DNA from: Aspidiotus rigidus
Lineage: Eukaryota; Arthropoda; Insecta; Hemiptera; Diaspididae
Assembly (NCBI GenBank): GCA_035079385.1
Contig: JAVHKY010000034.1
Span: 4,278,001 to 4,342,000, forward strand
Length of the DNA stretch: 64,000 bases
Direction of reading: 5' to 3'
Shown: piece by piece, positions 47,428 through 58,450 of the stretch
How the letters are laid out: each line of letters starts with the position of its first letter
Position numbering within the stretch: the first letter of the stretch is position 1
Position numbers and translations under genes: made by a program
Notes under the pieces: generated by a model
Seen by the model: the letters and a program-made list of their open reading frames with translations, nothing else
Told to the model about the DNA's origin: nothing
Database searches by the model: none

Positions 47428-47519
47428 TTGTTTGAAGGATCGGAACTCATAATGAGTGAGTGAGGTGTAAGTAGTGCACTAATATTGAAAAACCCTTTTT
47501 CAATTTTTTGTTTGAAGGA
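47428..47519. mobile_element. 68-bp mini-insert (copy 1) with 12-bp target duplication
   Basis: The direct repeats TTGTTTGAAGGA (47428-47439 and 47508-47519) flank 47440-47507. The right arm of the palindrome has the uninterrupted site (complement at about 49976-49990), which proves an insertion. The insert begins CGGAACTCATAATGAG, continues GTGAGTGAGGTGTAAGTAGT and GCACTAATATTG, and ends in an A/T-rich, C-interrupted tail. A second copy lies at 62168-62225. Confidence 0.9.
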
Positions 47520-47805
47520 GTCTATTTGCTAGAATTGACACGGTCCGAAACGTTACGGCTCGACATAATGACACAATGCTCAAAGAGTAGAGTAAACGAG
47601 AAACTAATTACAAATACCGCAGATATAAAGGAGAAGATGCAAGATCTTTCGGTTAACAAACCATCATTGGGCAAAGGTGGAACGCCACTGACCCAGATAC
47701 GACTTATAAAACAGAATACCAACGAGATCAGGATTGAACGAGCGAGCCCTCGCGTGGTGACTCAAACTCGTAGACCAATTCAACTAAACCTTCGTCGGGA
47801 AAATA
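47520..47805 (-). repeat. Inverted copy of the PLE copy B 3' end
   Basis: This is the complement of 49690-49975. It contains the last codons of the PLE ORF (F-P-D-E-G-L-V-E-L-V-Y-E-F on the minus strand), a degenerate hammerhead-like motif (47648-47684, G5 replaced by A) and the PLE tail. It joins the 5'-truncated PLE body head-on at 47805/47806. Confidence 0.93.
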
Positions 47806-49767
47806 ATTACACCCAGATGCAATTCTCGCAAGATGAAACGTATTTGTTGGAGAAGGGTCTAAAATTTGGCCTACCTCCCCTTCCTAAAGATGAAACTCTT
47901 GCTAATGTCGTTGCCGACCTGACCATAAAAATTGGTCCCGGCGTGAATATTCAATCAGCTTGCGCTGAACTAGTCCGCGACACCCCCCTCCCTCGTATAA
48001 ACAATTACGCGTGTGAGGTGATAGATAATCTGAGGAGGAAGGTCAGGGACCAGGCGTTAATTTTTACTAAAGCCGACAAGGGTAACGCGATCGTAGTCCT
48101 GGAGAAATCCTCCTACGTTTCCAAGGTTCAAGAAGTTCTCACTCAATGTGGAGCTATGGCTCTTTTAACTTTCCTAACTACGTCAAAGAGGTTAGGAAAG
48201 TTGTGAACGGGAGTGAGTTTATCATAAAAAGTTCTTCGCTCAAAAAAGCCCTGCTCGTACCTAACCCTGTTCCTCCCCTCCTCGATGGGTTGCCAAAAGT
48301 TCACAAGATGAATACTCCTATGCGGCCTGTCGTGTCCTACGTCTCCTCCCCTGCCCATTTTCTGGCCAAGTTCTTGGATCGTTGGTTCAAGTCTCGAATC
48401 GAGTACGAGTCCCCCTACTCCGTTAAAAATTCGGGTTCTCTGGCCGAGAGGCTCAAAAATGTTATTTTGCCTCCGGGTACTAGCCTCTGCTCATTTGATG
48501 TAGCCGGCCTCTTTCCCAACATACTAAAGCCCATACTATGGAGTATATGGGTGACCTACTTGTAAAGTTCAACATTCCTCATAATGAGATACAGGAATTT
48601 TTTGGCCTCCTTGATGCGTGCTGGTCCCCTAACTTCTGTAAGTTCAATGGGAAATTTTACGAGTTTCCTGAGGAGGTAGGCATCCCCATCGGCTCTCCTT
48701 TGGGCTCTCTCGTTTCGGAGATATTCATGTCCAGGTTTGAGGTTGACTTGTTTTCCTCTGGCCAAGGGCTACTGAGTCACATCCATTACTGGCACCGATA
48801 TGTGGACGATATATTATGTGCGTGGACCGGTCCTCAAGAGCTCCTTGGTGAGTTTCTTCAGTATCTGAATAAAATGTATCCCTCCATAAAATTCACTACA
48901 GAAATTGGAGGTTCTTCCATAAACTTTCTGGATCTCATTATCTCTGATAGAGATGGGGACCATGAATTTGCGATATTCAGGAAGGATACTTCGACCGATA
49001 CAGTTGTCCACGGATCGTCCTTCTGTCCATTTTCTCATAAGATCGTTGCCTTCAATAGTTATATCCATCGACTGACTAGCATTCCGCTAAGTCAACCAGC
49101 TTTCCAAAAGGAGCTGGCGACCATTAAGCACTTGGCCGCTGTGAATGAGGTCAACTTGGACATTGACCGTATGGTCCGTAAAAAACTTACGAGGAAGGGC
49201 CTTGATTTTACCACTTCCCTCCCCCGCGACCTGAGTGGTAATAATAATAAGAGATTAGGTTGGATCAAGCTCCCGTTTTTGGGTGAGTTTTCATCCAAGC
49301 TGACTCGTGTCCTCCACCCCTTTGGCTTCAGGTCTGCTTTTTATAACCTCAATACTGTGAAGGGCTTGTTTGTTAGGCTAAAGGACCCCATCCCGCGGGG
49401 GGAGAGGAGCGGGGTGTACAAATTGGAGTGCAAGGATTGTAACGGCGTATACATAGGCGAGACGGGTCGCCAGCTTGGAATTCGAGTAGAGGAGCACCTT
49501 AAGGCCTGGAAGAAAGGTAATTTGGGTGATTCGGCCTTTGCGGGCCACCTTGTCTCCAGTGGTCATAGTTTCAAGGAAGGTTCGGCTACCCTTCTCCACA
49601 AGGAGAATTCTTACTTCAAGCGCGTTGCGTTGGAAAATATCGAAATAGTGCGTCATCTGAACAGTGACGATGTTACCGTACTCAACAGGTATTTTCCCGA
49701 CGAAGGTTTAGTTGAATTGGTCTACGAGTTTGAGTCACCTTGCGAGGGCTCGCTCGTTCAATCCTGA
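47806..49767 (+). pseudogene. Penelope-like element copy B: RT and GIY-YIG protein, two frameshifts
   Basis: This is a PLE polyprotein joining a telomerase-like reverse transcriptase to a GIY-YIG endonuclease. Three successive frames are needed (47806-48150, 48146-48530 and 48538-49767). Order: L-E-K-G-L-K-F and D-E-T-L-A-N-V-V; K-A-D-K-G-N-A-I-V-V-L (about 48069-48101); P-V-V-S-Y-V-S-S-P; C-S-F-D-V-A-G-L-F-P-N-I (48488-48523); G-I-P-I-G-S-P-L-G-S; intact Y-V-D-D (48799-48810); S-I-N-F-L-D-L; then the linker and GIY-YIG with S-G-V-Y-K-L-E-C-x2-C, G-V-Y-I-G-E-T-G-R (about 49443-49470) and E-H-L-K-A-W. Catalytic residues look intact. Only two frame breaks and a missing N-terminus separate it from an active form. 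It is much better preserved than copies A and C. Confidence 0.95.
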
Positions 49768-49975
49768 TCTCGTTGGTATTCTGCGTTTTATGAGTCGTAT
49801 CTGGGTCAGTGGCGTTCCAACTTTGCCCGATGATGGTTTGTTAACCGAAAGATCTCGTATCTTCTCCTTTATATCTGCGGTCTTTGTAATTAGTTTCTTG
49901 TTTACTCTACTCTTTGAGTATTCTGTCATTATGTCGAGCCGTAACGTTTCGGACCGTGTCAATTCTAGCAAATAG
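49740..49975 (+). repeat. PLE copy B 3' terminal region
   Basis: This is the non-coding 3' end of the element after its stop at 49765-49767. It holds a hammerhead-like motif and the words TATCTGCGG, TTTACTCTACT, GTATTCTG and GCCGTAACGTTTCGG. Equivalent words mark the end of copy A and the 41.9-kb palindrome. It joins LINE sequence directly at about 49976. Confidence 0.85.
49824..49858 (+). ncRNA. Hammerhead-ribozyme-like motif at the 3' end of PLE copy B
   Basis: CCCGATGAT, the hairpin GGTT-TGTT-AACC and GAAAGATC follow the hammerhead order. U4 of the core is replaced by C and there is one extra T before stem II. The inverted copy (47648-47684) differs by a further core change, so the two arms have decayed independently. 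Confidence 0.55.
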
Positions 49976-51029
49976 ACTCCTTCAAACAACGCTCGATGCA
50001 ATCTCCAAGTGGACAACAAAAAACGGGTTCAAATTCTCCCCTGCCAAAACTTACTCACTTATTTTCAAAAAGAGACTTCCTACCCCTCCACCTCAACCAT
50101 TTCTCTTTCAAAATTTTAAAATTCCATCCCGCAATTCAGTTAAACTTCTCGGGCTTCTTTTTGATCAAAAATTTCCTTCCACATTAAAACCCTGAAAGAA
50201 AAATCCATCCATTTTGAAATGTCTCTCACATCCTTCTAAAGGATGTTCTAGAAAATTATTATTACAACTCTACAAGAACGTAATTGGTTCCAAACCAGAT
50301 TACGGATCACCAATTGAAGCATTGACAAAGAAAGAAGTCTAAGTGCCATCCACAACATTATTGTGTAGGAATGTATTTTCCATTATTTTGAGACATCAAA
50401 TTTTTGTTTTCTTTTCAAATAAACGCGTATCCTAACTCAATTCAAAATCTCCCTCAATAAATCATTCCAACCTAACCCTCTTCCACCCATATATACACTC
50501 TCTCCCCTTGGACTATGACCGTTCTAAACCTCCGTCTTGACCTGACTCAATTGCCTAAATCAGACAACTCTGCCACCATCTCTAACATGAAACAACTAAT
50601 ACAAGAATATCCAGATTACAAAATCTGCCTTACCGACAGATCTAGAAAATTGAATAGAACCGCCTATGCTCAGACTCCACAGATGGACACCTCACTTCCC
50701 ACGAATTCGCAACATTGCCTTCATCTTCACAGCAGAATTAATGCCTCTCTCATATCGCACAACTTCCACAAAACAACAAATTCCTCCTCCTCACCGACCA
50801 GCTTTCTTCACTCTCTCTTCTAGATACTTCTAGTAACCATCCTCTCATTGAACCAATCCACCTTATATTACACTCACTGAAGTCTATCAACATCTGCATC
50901 TCTTTCATATGGATCCCTAGTCACATAAATCTACCTGACCACGACTCAGTCGACCTCGTCGCCAAATAAGCAACATCCTTTCTCAAAATAACTGACAACT
51001 TACCCAGACTTGTCTCAGATTACAAAAAC

Positions 51030-51212
51030 TATTACATACAAAGTATAAGACTGGCACTATTAACCACTGTTTATTTTTGTATATAGAAAATTAAAACTGC
51101 AAACGTTTCGGTAGGCTGGCTACCATCATCAGTAACGTTTGCAGTTTTAATGTTCTATAATACAAAAATAAACAGTGGTTAATAGTGCCAGTCTTATACT
51201 TTGTATTACATA
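51030..51212. mobile_element. 165-bp PLE-type mini-insert with hammerhead core and 9-bp target duplication
   Basis: The insert 51039-51203 is flanked by TATTACATA (51030-51038 and 51204-51212) and absent from the left palindrome arm. Its arms (CAAAGTATAAGACTGGCACT and onward; about 49 bp) are nearly perfect inverted repeats. The centre carries a hammerhead-like motif on the minus strand. No separate tail is visible, unlike the 17.8- and 41.9-kb inserts. Confidence 0.9.
51095..51145 (-). ncRNA. Hammerhead-ribozyme-like motif, best core in the window
   Basis: On the minus strand the outer stem CTGCAAACG/CGTTTGCAG encloses CTGATGA, T, the hairpin GGTAG-CCAGC-CTACC and GAAA. All canonical core bases are present except for one extra T before stem II. 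A closing stem of 9 bp makes it a plausible folded RNA. Minimal hammerheads of this kind are reported from PLE ends. Confidence 0.7.
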
Positions 51213-51716
51213 TTTTTAACCACGGAAAAAAAAAAAAATCTATCTATTCATTAAAAACTATTACCATTAAGTCCCTCACATTGGTCCACGTCTATTAGAA
51301 AATGATAGAGGAAAAGAAGTAATCTTTACTCGACTATGAATCGGCCACACAAAAATCACTCACTCCTATCTCATCAATCCTGATCTTCTGGCTCCCCCAT
51401 CTTGTTCTTACTGTCAGAAAGAAACTCCAACAGTTGAACACGTCTTTTTTCATCCTATGCTAGCTCCTCTCCGCTCTACATTAAATGTCCCGTCCGCCTT
51501 CGCGCAAGCTCTGGGAAACAACTCGGATTCAATATCTCTATCTCTCGATTATTTACGTCGCACTCACTACTGTACCAACATATAAGAAAAAAAAAAAAAT
51601 AATAATAAAAAAGTAACAATCTTCAACTCACTAGTCACTACTACCATTTTTCAATAATCTAAAAATTACCCCTTGTTAATTTATAAGATGTATTATCAAT
51701 AATCATAAACCGTCGA

Positions 51717-54700
51717 GCTGATAAACCTCAGTGTAGCTTATATAGCTCTTTAATGAAAAAAAAAAAAAAAAACTTGAAGTTCAGTTTGTGAACATTAATT
51801 TACTCAAAATACCAGTCCTACAGTATAGCCGAAGATTCTCAAATGTATTTTGCATCCAAATTCTTTCAGGTACGCCTCCCCCCCCCCCACCGCTTGGGTC
51901 TGTATAAAACGTCCTTCCTCTGTTTCTTGAGAAATTATTCGTTAATCTTCTGAGGTAGTCATCAAATATAGTCGTTAAGGGAACAAGATCATTAAATCAA
52001 AAAAAGTATTACAAAACATTTTTCAATGGCTCAATGTGTTATGCGTTTACCTCAATTAATTGCTGCCCATCGACTAACCGAACTCTAAATTCGACTCAAG
52101 TCTCAACATTGAGAGAATGTTCAAGATATTTTTCTAATAAGATTTCAGAGTATATTCGGTGAAGTTTCTAGGTTTTATGGCGGGAAAAAATCTGGTACTG
52201 GACGCTTCAATAGCTAGTCTATTTGTAGATGATCATCCAACCTTAAAGAGGTTTCATTCTTAAACCTGCGTGAAAATTTGATAATGAAACCTTAAAAATT
52301 TCTTTAGTAATCGAAAGGAGCCGAACAAATGAATTCGAAAAGCTACTCCTACAATTACACAATCTTTAGTCCAGAAACGGGCGCAAAAAAGTCCCACATA
52401 AAGAGGGTATTCTGTAATATCGCTTTATTTGTAATATTACACGCGTATTATCTGCATAATAAAAACATTTCATCTCATCCCTTCTTGTATACACAGAAGT
52501 ACGACCTCGCCGCCTTACAGTCTACGAAAGAAAATCTCCGGGAATCTTATATACAAACTGGTTTTCCCAATACGCGTTGTTTCCTAATTACGCGAAGATG
52601 AATCGCATTCTGATGATGATACAATTCTTTTGCATAATAATAAGAAGAAGGGACGAAATCGTATTTGTCATCCAGGTGGGATATGTGTAGATAATCGTTG
52701 CTCCTTTTTTTTTCTCGGTGGCGCGCGCGAAGATTCGTATCGAAGATAAGACGCGGGACACGCGAATTTCGAGACGACGCGCGATATAAAATGCGAAGGT
52801 GGTGTCTGCCCTATTACAATGTTGTTTATGAGAGCGGCATTATGCAAGGAACCAGTTTTATGCGGCGTATGTGTCTTATTGGTTACGATCGGCTGGTAGT
52901 GCACGTGGTTGTTTTTTTTTTAATCGTGTAGACAGTGATGAACTGGTTTTCAAAGCGTATAAATCAAACGGGCACGCGAAATTCGTTATTTATGTGCGCG
53001 AAATGAGTTATTGCCGGTCAATATGCTAAACAAAAAAAGAGTTCTGATGGGTATTTGTTGAAATGTGCGAAGAGGATCGGGTACTTACGAGATTGAAACA
53101 GTATTGAGAATAACTATAGTTAGTTTTACAAGTAACGCAAGAGGGAAACGTTTGAGCGACAAGAGTTTTTCACTCAAAATTTTCAACAAAGCTTACAGCA
53201 TGAGACAACTTAGTCTTATTCTCGAATCTTCGACGATTGTAGTCTAGCTCATTAAAAAGAATCACACTGGTGGTCTTTCAGACTGTAGATACCGAATAGG
53301 TTGGTCAGAGTGAGTGTGAGTAGCTAGGTAGAGTATAGGCAGCGCTAGTAGCTCCCGGTAATGAGTCTCACCAGCAATTGGGATCTAACAGACAGAGAAC
53401 TTTGTGCATCTGAGTTGTTTTTATAAGCGATGCTAGTTCACGATCTCCAAGGCACTCCAAAACAGAGAGCTCAGAACAGCCATAATTTCATATGTTCCAC
53501 AGACTAACGAGGAGCAGCGACTATCTAAAATTGAGTACCTCAAATAGTCTATCGAAAAAATCTGAAGGCGAATTATACTCGACTAGTTAACCCGGAGTAT
53601 GCGACGGGAATTGAATCTTTTCAGGCATCGGAGGAGCAATTTGCGTCTGTACCTCCATTTCGATTATCGTGCTTTCCAAGGCAATAAATAAGAACCCACC
53701 TGACCGTTATATTAGGGTCTACGACTTCACGCGTCGTCGATAAATTATTTAACGCGCGGACATAAAAACATACATACGCCATTATTAATTAATCGTCGCG
53801 ATACTAAAATTTGTCAACATGTTTACTAAATCGAATATTTCAGTTCCTCGTTTTCAGTCCTGCGCGCGACTAGCATATTAACAATCAGGAGAGATAGCGC
53901 GTATAGACGCGCTGGCGAAGAAATTAATAAAAACTTTTTTGAAGAAAAGCCAACATAGATACTTCAGCACTCGAATTCATCACTCTATAACTCGGTTTAT
54001 TTCAATTAGGAGCCCATTCATTGGCATTCATTCTCTTCCCTTAAGGATATATGTATACGGTATATAGCTGAACTATAATATACGCTCTATTTTCACATTT
54101 TTACAAAGACCTGCCATTCATACCTATACACTCGTATATATACACCGTATACAATCTAATAATGCCCGTACATAACGTTAATTTTCGCACAACAGAAGCG
54201 TATCCACATATTACAACGAGCGCGTTGTAGTCGTTCTATAATTTGGCGTAAATCCGAGGAACGGTTGCGCGACCTTGTCTCGGCGAAGCATCGAGTGAGA
54301 GAACCGAGTCTCGCGAGTTGCATTGTTATTGGAAAGAAGGCGTGGTTTTCGCATGAATGTAAGTCCCACCGTGAAAATCGCTTTTTATCCACTTTCCACA
54401 AGAATTCAGTTACGAAGCGTTATTGTCGTGCTAACGACGCGACCTACGCGCGTCGATTTTCTTCGTTTCACGCACGATAAAGTGCGTGAGAATAGCGTGG
54501 GCGAGCACTCGTCCAGAACGCTACGCGACTGACGCTCTGATAATGTGCGATAAAATCTATAGATTCTTCAGAGTAGCCTGATTGAATCTGACTTTTTGAA
54601 ATTGGAAAAACGAGATGCGGAGCCTTTGAAATATACATTGGTGAGATACACTGCAGAGAAAGTAAACCTTTGAGTCAATGTGGAATGTCTCTCAAAATAT

Positions 54701-54779
54701 TGCAAGATCCTATCAGATTCTTTTTAAGTTACACCAGTGCATAGCAAAAATTGTAATCGATCTAGTATTTACATAAGAG
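51717..54779. other. Intergenic DNA without recognised genes
   Basis: Poly-A (near 51757-51773) and poly-C (near 51879-51890) runs occur, and the 52.7-52.8 and 54.2-54.5 kb parts are CpG-rich. Short open frames there have no domain. No repeats with clear ends were found. Confidence 0.4.
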
Positions 54780-57700
54780 TCAATCAACGTCCTTTGTATG
54801 GACTGAACCAAGAGACGAATTGACTATAAGTAGGTCCTTATTGACCGACATCGAGATACGTATCAATGCTGGCGACCAGAAACGTAGATAGTCTGACCTT
54901 TGACGGCATTCTTCATGAGAATCTTCTATTCCCTTCCCCACCGTAACTCCGCATGTGGGTGAATCATTGTCTTTCGTATAAACTGAACCAAAAGAAGAAT
55001 TGACCAAGTGCCTTAGACCACAAACACTTGAACAGCATAGACTGAGCTCAGTTGCAAATCCTTGAATGCACAATGTGTTAAGAAATAAATATAATCGGGG
55101 GAAGAAAAGGCACTGTGGTATATTGCAGAGTGAGAGGATTTAGAGGAAGCACTGCACCAAACTCCGCAATCTTTTGCATTGCCTCCTTTCCCCCAATTAT
55201 GCTTGTTTTCTTATTACATCCTCCAGTCAACAGTTTGTACACGTTTACAAGGCCTATGCTGATTGTGGCTAAGTCAAATGCTCAAATTTTATCTATAAGC
55301 ACGGCCTTATTGACCAAAATCAAAATACGTTTCAATGCTGGTGACCAGAAACGTAGATAGGTAGTCTGACCTTTGACGGCATTCTTCATGAGGATCTTGA
55401 GAATCTTATATACCCTTCCTCACCACCAATGACAAAACATTGACCAAGTTTCATATATCCAAGATACTCCAGAACTCATACCAAATCATGCCTCATATTT
55501 AACGTAACTCCTCATGAGAGTCAACCAGCGTCTTTTGTATAGACAGAACAAAAAGAAGAATTGACCAAGTGTCTTAGACCATAAACAGCATAGGCTGAGC
55601 TTAGTCCCGAATCTTTGAGTGGACAATGTGATAAGAAATAAACATGATCGGGGGGAAGAAAAGGACCTGCGGTATGTTTTAGGGTGAAAGGATTTAGAGG
55701 AAGCGCTGCACCACACTCCGCAGTCTACTGCATCGCCTCCTCTTCTCATCACATCCTCATCCTTTATATGGCCAAGCCTCAGTCTATGCTGTTCATGGCT
55801 AAGTCAAGTACTCTAGCAGGTCTTTACTGATCGACCTCAATGCTGGCGGCCAAAAATGTAAATAGTCTGACCTTTGACGTCATTTTTCATGGGAATTTTC
55901 TATCCCTCCCCCACTACAAACGATGAAACTTTGACCAAGTTTTAAAACCTCTGACCCAAAAACGGGCCCTCATCAACTCATATCGAGACCTCAATACTGG
56001 ACCAAAAGCGTGAATGTCCTGAACTTTTCTTAATGGTACAGAGTATAGCCTATGCTATTCCCACTCATTCAAGGAAAAAATATTGACCGGGTTTTAACAT
56101 TTCTGACCTGCAAACAAATCCTCATAAACTCACATATCAACATATCAATACTCAGCCAAAAGTAAGAATTTTCTGACCTTTAATGCCATTAAAAGACGAC
56201 TGATATTTTTATTGTAGCCTTTGCCAATTACAAAATATTGATCCACAAACTCGTCCTTATTGACTCAGTGCTACGCCAAAAGTGAGCAAATCATCCTCAC
56301 TTACAGGACAAGCATTTTTCGAAAGGAAGCGGAGTTTGGATAATGGGCAGGAAAATAAAAACACGAGTTCTCCTATTTTGCAAGAAAATTAGCTTCTCAA
56401 TTTCAAGTTCCCTTATGTCTAGATTGCACTGGGTAGAGCTACAGTAGCTTGAAACTTTTCTTAAGCATCTTCTCTCTAACTCCTACCGTCAATTGAACAA
56501 TAGGAGAGCGCTAGGGCACCTTAACCAGACCATTTTCCCCCGAGTATTCCTTATTTAACAAGAAAATTGGCATTTTGAAAAATTTTTGACTAATCACCTT
56601 CAATGGAGGCTTTTTTAAAGTCCTCCGAGGAGTATAACATCAACAAGAACCATATAGCGGTCTCTTATTTTCCTTTAAAAGTCTTGAAATCAAGTCCCCT
56701 TCCCTACGATACAATGTAAGTCATTATCTTTCCCCATACTCCTCCCTAAGTACAAGATATCGATCAAATTTTGGAGTTTCTGATGTGCAAACACACTGCA
56801 CGTAAGTATTGTGTCTTTTACATTGACTTATACTACGATATCGATGTTAGGCTGAAAGCGTAAATTTCCCACCCTTAGAGTCAATCTTTTATACTGCCTC
56901 CGCCAATCATTAAATGTGACCTGCTGTGAAAAAAGACTCGTAAGTTACTTTTTTTTTCGCTCCTCTTTCCTCTCTGCCATTGAAATTTTCTTCCTGATCC
57001 GCTGAAATGCCTTCATTAACTCACATCAAGAAACAAATGCTGGGCCGAAAGCATAAAATTCCTCCTTCACAGGAGGAGCGTTGATTAACATCTATGGTAT
57101 ATAGCCTCCCCTTCAATAGCAATGTATCGACTAAATTTGCGGATTACTGACCTGCGAATACATCCTGATTGACTCATACCAAGACATAAATTCCGGACCA
57201 GAAGTGCAAATTTTCTGTCCTCAATCTTTTGTACAGCCTACGCCCGCCCCTCCTTCCCCCGTCAATTACAAAAATAACCCGTCGTGACAAAAAGACTCTG
57301 CGTACCTTTTTGTCGCTTCTCTTTACTTTTGACCAACTTTCCAGGTTCCTGATGACCAGTAAACTCGTCCACATCGACTCACTTCAATAAACCAACGCTG
57401 AGCCAACAACGCAAGAAACCTGACCTTTGCCCTCATCCCCGAGCGTTCATTGACATCTACGATAAAACCCACGCCATCACCTCGAGAAGAAATATTAACG
57501 AAGTCTTCAAATTTCTGACCTGCAAAAACATTCTTATTAGGTACGTCTTTTAAAGGTGTCGATCTTAAGCCAAAAACGTAAATTTTCTGACTTTCAATGT
57601 AATTAAAAGTGAATGGAAATCTTTCGTACAGGCTATGTCACCTCCCCCCCCCCCATCAATAACAAAATCTTGACCAAATTTTAAAATTCATAATCCGCAA

Positions 57701-58450
57701 ATACGTCCTCATTGATTCACATCAAGATATCAGTCCTGGGCCAAAAGCGTAAAAATCCTGGACGACGTTCCTGCCCACTTACTGAACAAGCATTGATTAA
57801 CATCTATGGTATGGCTTACGTCATCAACCCTTCACCCTCCGTCAAGTACGAGATACTGATCAAGTTGTCAAGTCTCTTACCAGAAAACATCATCTTCTTT
57901 GTGTCATATCAAGTTATTAATTTTCGATTAAAAGCCCTGTCACAAGAAAAACCCCCTAGCCGTCCTCTAAACCGATCAGAAAAAAGAGCATCATCAAACG
58001 AGTTGAAATGGGATTTTTCTTTCGACCAACTCAGAGGACGCTGACAGGTCACAAGTGTACATTTTCTGACTATGAAAACCATTCATCATAGGGGTCAAGC
58101 TTTTATATGGCCTTCGTCCCCCCTCCGACGCTATCCAATTACAAAATGTGATCTGTCGAGATTTAACTCGAAGCTATACTATAGACCGAGTTTTTAAATT
58201 TATGATCTGGAAAAACATTCTCATTGACTCGCATCAAAATTCATGAAAGTTTCAACACTTGACGTCATTCTTCAGCTAGTAGGCAGGCGTTAATTAACAT
58301 CTTTGGTTAGACCCCTTCTCCACCTTGTCAATTACAAAATGTTGACCCCGCTCTCATATTTTCAACGCACATGGACTCACATGAAGATATCAGTGATGGA
58401 CCAAAAGTGTAAATGATCTGACCTCCGGTTTCATTCCTCATGTTGTACCT
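54780..58450. repeat. 3.7-kb array of highly diverged tandem repeats
   Basis: A consensus can be read by eye: ATTACAAAATATTGACCAAA, TTTCTGACCTGCAAA, CATCCTCATTGACTCACATC, AAGATATCAATGCTGGGCC, AAAAGCGTAAATTTTCTGAC, CTTTAATGTCATTCTTCAT. The CTGACCTGCAAA part occurs at about 56100, 57148, 57350 (weaker), 57512, 57690 and 58199. The GCCAAAAGCGTAAAT part occurs at about 54870, 55340, 55840, 56000, 56160, 56860, 57040, 57195, 57400, 57565, 57740 and 58395. Spacing is mostly 160-200 bp. A younger internal duplication of about 560 bp (54.98-55.2 against 55.53-55.75 kb) is superimposed. No coding potential is seen. Confidence 0.85.

Larger units (their letters stand above)
45901..51716. repeat. Composite 5.8-kb palindrome: LINE - PLE end - PLE body - PLE end - LINE
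   Basis: The left arm (45901-47805) is the reverse complement of the right arm (49690-51716), apart from scattered substitutions and insertions unique to one arm. The spacer is 47806-49689. Outer arm parts are the 3' half of an I-like LINE; inner arm parts are the last about 290 bp of PLE copy B, including the end of its ORF. Arm matches reach the same outer point (left TCGGCGGTTTATAATTATTG, right the complement with T for C at one site). Insertions found in only one arm (68 bp at 47440 in the left, 165 bp at 51039 in the right) occurred after the duplication. Confidence 0.95.
49976..51716 (+). mobile_element. I-like LINE 3' half, right arm
   Basis: The plus strand reads L-Q-T-T-L-D-A-I-S-K-W and N-G-F-K-F-S-P-A-K-T (RT C-terminus), then V-K-L-L-G-L-L-F-D. 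The connector S-P-W-T-M-T-V-L-N-L and L-T-Q-L-P-K-S leads to RNase H with K-I-C-L-T-D-R-S (the catalytic-motif G is now R), I-W-I-P-S-H-I-N-L and D-L-V-A-K. The C-terminal H-S-L and H-C/H-P-rich end and an A-rich tail near 51588-51612 follow. About 20 bp near 50735 are extra relative to the left arm. The 165-bp PLE mini-insert interrupts it at 51039. Confidence 0.92.

Noticed and set aside
49735..50019. Separate small genes mirrored at both sides of PLE copy B
   Set aside because: The mirrored frames come from the inverted repeat itself (PLE 3' end on both strands) and are not independent genes.
54780..58450. CRISPR-like array
   Set aside because: Eukaryotic context, with units diverged along their whole length and no identical repeats alternating with unique spacers.
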